Shown: positions 1-5,151, numbered from the stretch's first letter. The stretch: DNA of 8,042 nucleotides from JBFWUW01 sp050247075 (GCA_050247075.1 JBFWUW010000138.1:1-8042); one strand, 5' to 3'. Made by a program: numbers and translations. Notes: generated by a model not told the origin, from the letters alone.

Positions 1-78
1 CCGATGCCGCTTGCCATTCGTCTTCCGTGTCACGCGCTTCATGCTCCAAACCTCCCGGTTGCCCAGCCCAAAATCGGG

Positions 79-128
79 CCAGTGGTTTACACCTTATCCA
101 CTGGTCCAGTTTTTGGGGTCCACTTCAC
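79..128. repeat. Possible insertion-sequence left end with a short inverted repeat
   Basis: A 7-base inverted repeat, CCAGTGG (79-85) and CCACTGG (98-104), flanks 12 bases. It runs directly into TGGTCCAGTTTTTGGGGTCC (101-120). GTCCAG and a T-run next to GGTCCAC resemble the termini I associate with IS3/IS481-like elements, whose outer ends often read as the complement (GGACCCCAAAAACTGGACC-like). The transposase remnant begins about 60 bases inside, where a left end would lie. No matching right end is visible in the window, so this rests on similarity from memory and position only. Confidence 0.35.
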
Positions 129-178
129 AACAAGCCGCGATCAGATATCTGCAAATGGAAGACGTCGTACCGCGATAG

Positions 179-690
179 TTGTGCGGCGAGAATATTCTCT
201 TGCTGAATGAAGAGCAGCAACTTCGCTCCGGGCGTGAAAGGGAGTTGCTGGCCCGCAAATTAATGCAGGTAGTCAGCACGCTGATTACGCCGAAAAGAAT
301 TCTACGGTGGCGTGAGATGCTGGTGGCCGAGAAATTGAAACATGTCGATAACCACAAGGCACTGGGTCGGCCGGCCGAGTGGAAAAAATTGGCCGAGCTG
401 GCGTTGAAGTTCATCAAGGAGAACCCGAGATAGGTCAATGACCGGATCGCCGTTACCGTTTGGTCAAGTTAATCAAACGAGCGATTCGACGGATATTTCC
501 TCTGGCTAGCAAGCGATTGGTTGCCGCGAAACTCGGACGATCGGTGCAACTATTGCCATTCTTTCGGTCGACCCACGACGGTGTTTTCAGGTCAGCACGC
601 TGGGATCGGCACCGCAAGTCGGCAACCTTGACCTTTCATTTGGCGACACGGACAAATCATGTCCAATTGGCGGAATCGTCGATCGCGGTA
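179..690 (+). pseudogene. Degenerate integrase-type (rve) transposase remnant
   Basis: The frame from 179 (TTG) to 433 encodes 84 residues that look like the helical N-terminal region of planctomycete integrase-core transposases. It has a leading ENILLLNEEQQL stretch (family: ENxxLxxQL), then LITPKRILRWREMLVAEK (family: xVTPxTxLRWxRxLxAxK), a GRP turn and a closing FIKENPR. The family continues WGYxRI; here the Trp codon position is TAG (431-433), followed by V-N-D-R-I-A in the same frame, so a nonsense change ended a once-longer gene. The next recognisable piece, TLTFHLATRTNHVQLA, lies near 625-680 in a different frame and resembles the RNase H-fold strand FxxLxTRxVxxAG. At least one stop and one frameshift therefore separate the pieces, and the DDE catalytic residues cannot be placed. 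The element is dead. The right-hand boundary is approximate. Confidence 0.65.
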
Positions 691-1321
691 ATGCACGATC
701 TGGACGATTGCCGTTCGCAAACGTTTCGACATCCGGGAATCTTGGCTTTCCATCCCCGGCGATCGCGCTCCGGCGAACCAATGCGGTGACGCAACCTATT
801 GCTATCTAAATATTTGCGCGTTTTGCGTCATCAATACGTGAGGGCGCTTCCTAGCCATTCGCCAAGCAGCGCACTCCGGGCCGCGATGTGCTGCTTGCCG
901 GACGACGTCTATTTGCGGCCCCGCTGGCCCAGTAGCAAGTCGACCTCTTGCTCTGGCCCAACAGGCACATACCCCCAGCGTCAAGCGGGGCATCTGCCGG
1001 GTCGTGATCTCCGACCGTTGGCAGCTTCTAGCAATCCGTCCAGAAAACAAGTGCTGCTGGTTTACACGCTGTCTCACCCGAACCTGCGTCAATCGCTGAC
1101 CAACGGTAGAGACACCGACGTCGCGATCGCTCAGCAAGAACTGAGCCCGCTTCGACTGGTTATTGACGCGGCGCAAAAAGATATCCCTTGGCAGGAATAC
1201 CAGGGTGATTCCTAACGCCGCTGGACCGCACTCGTCGCGGCAAAGGCCAAAGCGGGCAGAGGATTCGTGCCGCATCGCTCTAGTGCAACCGACAATCCAA
1301 ACTACTCGGAGAAGACTACCC
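691..1321. other. Gene-poor stretch, probably transposon debris and leader of the locus
   Basis: I find no gene here that I can support. Open frames exist on both strands but lack a ribosome binding site and a recognisable product. One piece looks coding by codon pattern: 1050-1215 on the plus strand (from KQVLLVYTLSHP to IPWQEYQGDS and TAA), with many G/C third positions and ordinary amino-acid use. Upstream of it in the same frame, composition turns proline/serine-rich and non-coding, so it may be the 3' end of a broken gene. The segment 1216-1321 precedes the first gene of the ubiquitin-like locus and would be the place for its promoter. I see no convincing -35/-10 pair. Confidence 0.4.
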
Positions 1322-1588
1322 ATGAGCCGATCAAATCGTGCTATGCGGCCACCCATCGCTCGTCTGGCTGGCCTGGCGATTGATACCCGCTTGTTTCGTC
1401 GCCAGCGGGCCATGCTGGCACGCCTCCTGTGCCGCGGCCGGAATACTCCCACTATTAGGTTGACGGCCGGCGATCTCGAGCTGTTGTCCGGCCTCGAAAA
1501 CCTCTGCGACGCCATCGCCGATCACTTGGACAACCTGCCCGTTCGCTCCAAGGCGGCTGCCCGGCCGAGAGCTCGCCATCGTAAATAG
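1322..1588 (+). CDS. Small hypothetical protein, 88 aa, first gene of the Ubl locus
   Basis: I do not recognise a named family. The chosen ATG has GGAGAAG (1308-1314) seven bases upstream, better than any start in the longer frame that opens at 1163. The protein is very basic at both ends (several Arg in residues 1-45; a C-terminal tail rich in Arg/Lys/Ala) with an acidic helix-like middle, LTAGDLELLSGLENLCDAIA, at about residues 48-67. Small proteins ending in a similar LxxxExxLLxGLxNLxDxIAD helix occur, as I recall, as short hypotheticals in planctomycetes. There is no signal peptide or membrane segment. It lies 130 bases before the next small gene, with a hairpin between. A role as a nucleic-acid-binding or accessory protein of the Ubl locus is possible but only inferred from position and charge. 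Confidence 0.6.
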   Translation: MSRSNRAMRPPIARLAGLAIDTRLFRRQRAMLARLLCRGRNTPTIRLTAGDLELLSGLENLCDAIADHLDNLPVRSKAAARPRARHRK

Positions 1589-1645
1589 CCTACCCCTTGG
1601 CATCGGCCACTCGTCGAAGAGGCCCAACTGGAACTCTCCCTTTGA

Positions 1646-1700
1646 CCCCGTCTTGGCGGCCCGCTGGCCCCAAGGCGGGGTTGTTTCGTTTCCCCCTCTT
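1646..1700 (+). terminator. Terminator-like hairpin between the first two small genes
   Basis: CCCCGTCTTGG (1646-1656) pairs with CCAAGGCGGGG (1670-1680): 11 pairs including one T-G wobble. The loop itself can extend the stem through GGCC-CGCT-GGCC. It is followed by TTGTTTCGTTT and then a pyrimidine-rich run with TTTT before the Shine-Dalgarno site AAGGAG (1707-1712) of the next gene. The U-tract is interrupted, so termination may be partial. It could equally protect or isolate the downstream transcript. Confidence 0.55.
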
Positions 1701-1718
1701 TTCCTGAAGGAGTCTGCC

Positions 1719-1940
1719 ATGCGAACTCGTCAATTGTATCAGGCCGTGGCGCGGGCCACGGGCGAACCGATCTCCACCATCAAGCGGCTGGGGTTTCTCC
1801 TGGCCGATCCGGCCGTCGAGGTGCCCGATGCGGACCATGAACAACTCGGGCCTTACGTCATCGATTGGGACCAACTCCAGGCCGATCGTGACGCAACGCT
1901 CGATGCGACCCCGGAGGCCGTATGCCCGGCCGTGGCGTAG
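1719..1940 (+). CDS. Small conserved-type hypothetical protein, 73 aa, putative HTH
   Basis: The ATG is preceded by AAGGAG (1707-1712) with six bases between, which decides the start over upstream codons in the same frame. The N-terminal half (residues 3-30) reads as two short helices with a turn: LYQAVARATG, then EPISTIKRLGFLLADP, a layout compatible with a small helix-turn-helix. The C-terminal half is acidic, with a YVIDWDQLQADRD segment at about residues 46-58. I recall similar short proteins (xAVARATGExxxTIxRxGFxLxDP ... VVDWDxLE) in planctomycete genomes; this is memory, not a search. It sits 203 bases ahead of the ubiquitin-fold gene, and an unusual pair of hairpins overlaps its stop codon. 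Possible roles are regulator of the locus or an accessory or target-recruiting factor. Confidence 0.75.
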   Translation: MRTRQLYQAVARATGEPISTIKRLGFLLADPAVEVPDADHEQLGPYVIDWDQLQADRDATLDATPEAVCPAVA

Positions 1941-1988
1941 GCCACGGACCAAAGCGCCAAGCCGCCCATCCTGGCTATTGGTCCGTGG
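1930..1988 (+). promoter_or_regulatory. Two mutually exclusive hairpins over the stop codon of the 73-aa gene
   Basis: CCGTGGC (1930-1936) is a perfect inverted repeat of GCCACGG (1941-1947) with a 4-base loop that contains the TAG stop. CCACGGACCAA (1942-1952), which shares most of that right arm, is a perfect 11-base inverted repeat of TTGGTCCGTGG (1978-1988) with a 25-base loop. The shared bases cannot be in both stems at once. A ribosome finishing the upstream gene would cover the first stem and favour the second. No U-run follows, so simple termination is unlikely. An attenuation or mRNA-processing role is inference. Confidence 0.45.
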
Positions 1989-2143
1989 TGGCCAGCGGCG
2001 TGGCCGGCGGCGATTCAGGACTACCGGCGAACACCGTCGGAATGGCTGCCGCTCCCAGACCGGCCCGGCAGTCGCAGTCGTCGCTGCCTAACAACTCCCC
2101 GTAACAACGCTCCTTAACTAACCTCTTTCCCCACAGGTACCCT

Positions 2144-2365
2144 ATGAAGATTCTGGTGATCAACAACGATGGCGGTGGTTTCGCGGATTACGTCGAAGTC
2201 GCCGAGGGGACGACCGTCAAGCAACTCTTCGATCGCCAAGTCGGCGGCTCCAAACCGCAGAACTACCTTATCCGGGTCAATCGTCTGCCCGTCTCGGCCG
2301 AACAGGCCCTGCAAGATGGCGACCGGATCAGCTTCACCCCGGTCAAGATCGAAGGGGCGGCGTAA
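2144..2365 (+). CDS. Ubiquitin-like beta-grasp modifier protein (MoaD/ThiS-type fold)
   Basis: This 73-aa protein has the expected beta-grasp order: strand 1 MKILVINND (1-9), turn, strand 2 YVEVAEG (16-22), helix TTVKQLFDRQVG (23-34), strand 3 NYLIRVNRLP (40-49), then SAEQALQDGDRISFTPVKIEG, where L56-x-D-G-D-R-I is the classic MoaD/ThiS loop before the last strand. It should be the modifier activated by the E1 and passed to the E2-like protein encoded downstream. The C-terminus is K-I-E-G-A-A, not the Gly-Gly of mature modifiers; a single Gly71 is followed by two Ala, suggesting trimming by the JAMM peptidase of the same locus. The start is the only ATG that keeps strand 1; AGGT (2135-2138) gives a weak ribosome site. 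A strong terminator follows at once, so it can be made in excess over the enzymes. A sulfur-carrier role is the alternative, but the E2 and JAMM neighbours argue for conjugation. Confidence 0.88.
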   Translation: MKILVINNDGGGFADYVEVAEGTTVKQLFDRQVGGSKPQNYLIRVNRLPVSAEQALQDGDRISFTPVKIEGAA

Positions 2366-2376
2366 CACCCATGTCG

Positions 2377-2417
2377 GGCGGGGCCGCCGCACGCTTGTCG
2401 GCGGCCCCGCCTTTTTT
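2377..2417 (+). terminator. Strong intrinsic terminator/attenuator after the Ubl gene
   Basis: GGCGGGGCCGCCG (2377-2389) pairs perfectly with CGGCGGCCCCGCC (2399-2411): 13 mostly G-C pairs, a 9-base loop, then six T (2412-2417). It lies 11 bases after the Ubl stop and 22 bases before the E2-like start, where GGAG (2426-2429) serves as ribosome site. Transcription must read through it, or start afresh in the few bases after it, for the conjugation enzymes to be made. Lower expression of enzymes than of modifier is the natural reading. Confidence 0.85.
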
Positions 2418-2439
2418 CTGTTCTCGGAGCTAATTCCTC

Positions 2440-3489
2440 ATGACCATGCTTTCACTGCGCACCATGGTGCGCATGGCCGTGCGATTACAGTCCAGACTCC
2501 CCCCATCCACCGAATTCCCCGATTTCTCCCCAGCCATCGCGGCCTGGCAGCAACTCCTGCAAGCCAACGCCAGATTGGAGTTTGTCCGTCAGCGTGCGTG
2601 GCCGACGGCCCAACTGTCCGTCACATCGGAGGTCGCCCGCGCGGCCTCCTTGGTTCGATTGCGGCTGGAAGATGAACTCAATATCTGCAAGGCGATCAAG
2701 CCGGCCCGCGCCACCGCCACCTTGCGGGACGTGCTGGCCGACCTGCAGGCGCTGGGCAGGGAGTTTCCCGAGCTGCGCATCGACCTGCGCTTGAACCAAC
2801 TGTCGGTCGTCACGGAGCCGATCAATTTGGAAGAGGTTCCCTTGGGGCGGTTCGAGATCGTGGTCCGCTGCGACCAGCTCGACGAGTACCGTGCCTATCA
2901 CGTGATGGCCCTCGATCCCAGCCCGGCCGCCAGCAACTCCGATACCATTCATCCCCACGTCCAGGATGGCATCCTTTGCGAGGGCGAGGGGCACCATGCC
3001 ATCCGCGCGGCCCTGTCTCAGGGGCGGTTGTGGGATTTCTTTGTCCTCGTGCGGCAAGTCTTGCAGACCTACAACGGGTCGAGCGCCTTCGTGTCGTTGG
3101 AAAGATGGCACGGGTCCGACTGCGGTGACTGCGGCGACCTGATGTCGGACGACGACATTACCTCCTGCGAACGCTGCGATAGCCAGATTTGCCTCGATTG
3201 CAGTGCAAGTTGCGAGGATTGCGGCCATTCGTACTGCTCGGAATGCCGCGGCCTCTGTCACAACTGCGACCAATACGTCTGTATGGCTTGTTCGCGGGCC
3301 TGCACAGGTTGCGACCATCATTTCTGCCAAAGCTGTTTGCAGGCCGGTCGTTGCGCCGCCTGCGTCGAAGACCTACCCCCGGAGAATTCACCCGATGAGC
3401 ATCAAGACCTGGCGTCACCAGAAGCCCCGCCCCCAGCCGACGCTGCGATTCAGCCCCTACGCCTGGGCGAAGTTGCTGTACCTGCGTGA
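2440..3489 (+). CDS. E2-like (UBC-fold) protein fused to a CxxC-array zinc-binding domain
   Basis: 349 aa. Residues 1-110 are mostly helical and unrecognised. Residues about 110-215 look like an E2: strand FEIVVR (138-143), then a loop and HPHV (171-174) with DGILC ending at Cys180, then a helix WDFFVLVRQVLQTY (198-211). Classical E2s have HPN about ten residues before the catalytic Cys in a GxICL context, so His171-Pro172-His173 and Cys180 fit as the HPN-like motif and active-site Cys. Residues 228-308 carry ten CxxC pairs at C228, 243, 251, 258, 266, 273, 281, 288, 296 and 305 (20 Cys). From 243 they form four copies of a 15-residue unit C-x2-C-x4-C-x2-C-x3. This should bind several Zn ions and may do the job of a RING E3 or hold targets. 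The tail (309-349) is Pro/Ala/Glu-rich and overlaps the peptidase start. The ATG at 2440 follows GGAG by ten bases. I am fairly sure of the E2 relation, less of the RING relation. Confidence 0.82.
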   Translation: MTMLSLRTMVRMAVRLQSRLPPSTEFPDFSPAIAAWQQLLQANARLEFVRQRAWPTAQLSVTSEVARAASLVRLRLEDELNICKAIKPARATATLRDVLADLQALGREFPELRIDLRLNQLSVVTEPINLEEVPLGRFEIVVRCDQLDEYRAYHVMALDPSPAASNSDTIHPHVQDGILCEGEGHHAIRAALSQGRLWDFFVLVRQVLQTYNGSSAFVSLERWHGSDCGDCGDLMSDDDITSCERCDSQICLDCSASCEDCGHSYCSECRGLCHNCDQYVCMACSRACTGCDHHFCQSCLQAGRCAACVEDLPPENSPDEHQDLASPEAPPPADAAIQPLRLGEVAVPA

Positions 3490-4033
3490 CCGGGGACCGA
3501 CCGAAATCGGCGGCTTTGGCCTCTCCTCGGACGATGACCTGTTGCGGATCGAGGACTTTGTCCTGGTCGACCAGGTCTGCTCGTCGGTCAGCGTGGTGTT
3601 TCAAGATGCCGCCGTTGCCGATTACTTCGATCGGCAGGTCGATCTGGGCCGGCATCCCCAGAGCTTTGGGCGGATCTGGCTGCACACCCATCCTGGCAGG
3701 TCGGCCGAGCCGAGCCTGACCGACGAAGAGACCTGGGACCGCGTATTTAGCGACTGCGATTGGGCCGTGATGTTCATCCTGGCCCGCGGCGGCCAGACCT
3801 ATGCCCGGCTACGCATTAATGGCGGCTGGCGGGGAGACTTTCGGCTCCGCTCGGAAGTCGATTACTCGGGCCGCTTTCCGGCCAGCGACCTGCCCGCCTG
3901 GCAGGCGGAGTACGACAAGCATGTCGAAATGTGGGTTCCACGACCGGCCTTGGCCGCGGCGGGGACCACGGCAGCCGCAGGGTCCGACGAACGGGCCAGG
4001 CGGTTGGATGATTGGGAACTGGACCCGTGGTAG
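3395..4033 (+). CDS. JAMM/JAB-family metallopeptidase (Ubl-processing or deconjugating enzyme)
   Basis: 212 aa. The full JAMM signature is present: Glu37 in PTEIGGFG, then HTHP (His97, His99), Ser107 and Asp110 in the spacing H-x-H-P-x6-S-x2-D. These are the zinc ligands and catalytic residues of Mov34/MPN/PAD1-like isopeptidases. Strand RIEDFVLVDQ (51-60) and the hydrophobic WAVMFILARGG strand (about 125-135) complete the fold. The C-terminal 60 residues are an extension with an Ala-rich linker and an acidic-Trp end (WELDPW). Expected role: cleave after Gly71 of the Ubl to expose a usable C-terminus, and remove the modifier from targets. GGAG (3381-3384) lies ten bases before the chosen ATG; a longer frame upstream exists only inside the E2 coding region. 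The start is 95 bases before the E2 stop, in a different frame, so the two are probably translationally coupled. Confidence 0.92.
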   Translation: MSIKTWRHQKPRPQPTLRFSPYAWAKLLYLRDRGPTEIGGFGLSSDDDLLRIEDFVLVDQVCSSVSVVFQDAAVADYFDRQVDLGRHPQSFGRIWLHTHPGRSAEPSLTDEETWDRVFSDCDWAVMFILARGGQTYARLRINGGWRGDFRLRSEVDYSGRFPASDLPAWQAEYDKHVEMWVPRPALAAAGTTAAAGSDERARRLDDWELDPW

Positions 4034-4069
4034 GCCCAGATCGGCAGCTTTCTTAACGGAGAGATCTCG

Positions 4070-4150
4070 ATGGATCACACACGCGTCTCGCGACGCGGCT
4101 TATTGGGACAAATTAGCCATCCCCCCAACACCAGGAGTCATCCATGTTGA
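4070..4150 (+). CDS. Possible 26-aa leader or remnant ORF overlapping the E1 start
   Basis: GGAGAG (4058-4063) lies six bases before an ATG that opens 26 codons and ends with TGA inside the first codons of the E1 gene (the sequence ATGTTGA holds E1 start 4144 and this stop 4148-4150). The peptide begins MDHTRVSRRGLLGQ, which has the look of a twin-arginine leader start (SRRGLLG), but no hydrophobic stretch follows. The good ribosome site and the overlap suggest either a coupling leader for the E1 or the stump of a Tat-exported gene removed by deletion. Expression is unproven. Confidence 0.35.
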   Translation: MDHTRVSRRGLLGQISHPPNTRSHPC

Positions 4151-4800
4151 CCGATCGTTTCGTCCGGCAAGCTGAGTTGGTCCCCCACCAGCAACTGGCC
4201 GCGATTTCGGTGACCGTGGTCGGCGTGGGAGCCATCGGTCGGCAGGTGGCGCTGCAACTGGCCTCGCTCGGCGCGGAACGCCTGCAACTGGTGGACTTCG
4301 ACCGGGTCAATGCCAGCAACGTCACCACCCAAGGCTATTTGCAGTCTGACTTGGGACTTCCGAAAGTCTTGGCCCTCCAGCAGTCCATTCTGAAGATAGA
4401 TCCACGGATGGCCGTGCAGCCCGTGGAGGATCGCTACCGTCCCAGCCTGACCGTGGGCGAGGCCGTGTTCTGCTGCGTCGATTCGATCTCGGCCCGGCAA
4501 GCCATTTGGCGCGGCGTCGGTCCCCGTTGCCGTTTCTGGACCGATGGCCGGATGCTGGGAGAAACCATGCGGATCGTGACCGTGGCCGACGAGCAAGGCC
4601 GCGAGCACTATCCGACGACACTGTTTTCCCAGGGGGAAGCCCAATCGGGGAGTTGCACGGCCCGCAGCACGATCTACACGGCCAACGTCGCGGCCGGCCT
4701 GATGCTGCATCAGTTCGTCCGTTGGTTGCGGCAACAGCCAATCGATGCCGATTTGTCGCTTAATCTGCTGGCCAGTGAGTTGATTATGGCCGGTAACTAA
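4144..4800 (+). CDS. Minimal E1-like (ThiF family) Ubl-activating enzyme
   Basis: 218 aa, a single Rossmann adenylation unit. Visible parts: RFVRQ (5-9), matching the RYxRQ motif of E1s; strand plus Gly loop VTVVGVGAIG (23-32); LVDFDRV (49-55) with Asp51 and Asp53 for ATP/Mg; Asn59 and Gln63 in NVTTQGY; Lys74 in GLPK, the nucleotide-contacting Lys; FCCVDS (108-113) with Asp112; and Cys170 in SGSCTARSTIY, the likely thioester Cys. Unlike MoeB/ThiF it has no CxxC zinc pairs, and the Arg usual in NxxRQ is Thr62. It would adenylate the trimmed Ubl, load it on Cys170 and pass it to Cys180 of the E2-like protein. The ATG has AGGAG (4133-4137) six bases upstream and overlaps a 26-codon ORF. Membership in ThiF is near certain; the partner assignment rests on the locus. 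Confidence 0.92.
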   Translation: MLTDRFVRQAELVPHQQLAAISVTVVGVGAIGRQVALQLASLGAERLQLVDFDRVNASNVTTQGYLQSDLGLPKVLALQQSILKIDPRMAVQPVEDRYRPSLTVGEAVFCCVDSISARQAIWRGVGPRCRFWTDGRMLGETMRIVTVADEQGREHYPTTLFSQGEAQSGSCTARSTIYTANVAAGLMLHQFVRWLRQQPIDADLSLNLLASELIMAGN

Positions 4801-4887
4801 TCTTCGCTTCTTTCCTTAATTCACCAGGGAGACTTCGCCATGTGCCTCGTTTTGTATGGTTCATGCCTTTGTTGGACAACGCTTCGC

Positions 4888-4907
4888 GCGGGCCCTGGCC
4901 CGCCTTT
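4888..4907 (+). terminator. Short GC hairpin ahead of the membrane-protein gene
   Basis: GCGGGCC (4888-4894) and GGCCCGC (4897-4903) form a tight stem, effectively six pairs with a four-base loop, followed by CTTT. It lies between the E1 stop and AGGAG (4918-4922) of the 56-aa gene. The T-run is short, so it is a weak terminator at most and might only stabilise the upstream RNA 3' end. Confidence 0.4.
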
Positions 4908-4927
4908 AACATCAAACAGGAGCATTC

Positions 4928-5098
4928 ATGGGCGCACGCAAGAAACTCAATGTCGCCGTCGTCAACGGGACGCTGATCGTGGCGGCCGGTCTGGGACTGG
5001 TCACGCAATCGTGGATCGTCTTTCTGGCCGCGGCCGCTATCGGAGTCGGTTGCAGCTTGCACTCCGGCGACATCCGGCTCAAGGGACGCCGTGACTAG
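4928..5098 (+). CDS. Small membrane protein, 56 aa, last gene of the Ubl locus
   Basis: ATG with AGGAG (4918-4922) five bases upstream. The start MGARKKLN is basic, followed by a hydrophobic stretch VAVVNGTLIVAAGLGLV (9-25), a short turn TQSW, and a second hydrophobic stretch IVFLAAAAIGVGCSL (30-44). It closes with a polar tail ending in LKGRRD. The predicted topology is a two-helix hairpin in the inner membrane with both ends in the cytoplasm, by the positive-inside rule. There is no cleavable signal. It is 127 bases after the E1 and is followed by a strong terminator, so it is very likely the last gene of the transcript. It could anchor the conjugation machinery, be a target, or act as a membrane effector. 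I know no named family; similar tiny membrane proteins in this position in planctomycetes are a recollection only. Confidence 0.75.
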   Translation: MGARKKLNVAVVNGTLIVAAGLGLVTQSWIVFLAAAAIGVGCSLHSGDIRLKGRRD

Positions 5099-5112
5099 CA
5101 ATCCCTCCTCCA

Positions 5113-5151
5113 CGGCCCCCCGGCACCGGGTTCGGTGTCGGGGGCCGTTTT
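5113..5151 (+). terminator. Strong intrinsic terminator at the end of the Ubl locus
   Basis: CGGCCCCC (5113-5120) pairs with GGGGGCCG (5140-5147). After one bulged C, GGCACCG (5122-5128) pairs with CGGTGTC (5133-5139) with one G-T wobble, closing a four-base loop GGTT. TTTT follows (5148-5151). It starts 15 bases after the stop of the 56-aa gene and marks the 3' end of the locus. Confidence 0.88.

Noticed and set aside
802..1515. Minus-strand open frame of 237 codons
   Set aside because: Very Arg-rich, no ribosome site, overlaps the 88-aa plus-strand gene; looks like a GC-driven shadow.
1922..2104. Plus-strand 60-aa frame between the 73-aa gene and the Ubl
   Set aside because: Low-complexity Gly/Ala/Pro composition, no ribosome site, and it runs through the two hairpins; better explained as structured intergenic RNA.
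2144..2365. Assignment of the beta-grasp protein as MoaD or ThiS
   Set aside because: No molybdopterin or thiamine genes nearby, no terminal Gly-Gly, and the neighbours are an E2-like protein and a JAMM peptidase.
2485..3330. Minus-strand open frame of 281 codons
   Set aside because: It lies wholly antisense to the E2-like/CxxC gene, whose motifs are clear. Long antisense frames are expected opposite GC-rich codons. It has no recognisable domain.
3158..3691. Minus-strand open frame of 177 codons across the E2/JAMM overlap
   Set aside because: Antisense to two genes with clear catalytic motifs; no product recognised.
4138..4734. Minus-strand open frame of 198 codons
   Set aside because: Antisense to the E1, which carries the full set of adenylation motifs.
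4840..5094. Plus-strand 84-aa frame after the E1
   Set aside because: It has a good ribosome site, but the frame is out of phase with the 56-aa membrane gene and turns Arg-rich there; treated as an orphan start, not a gene.
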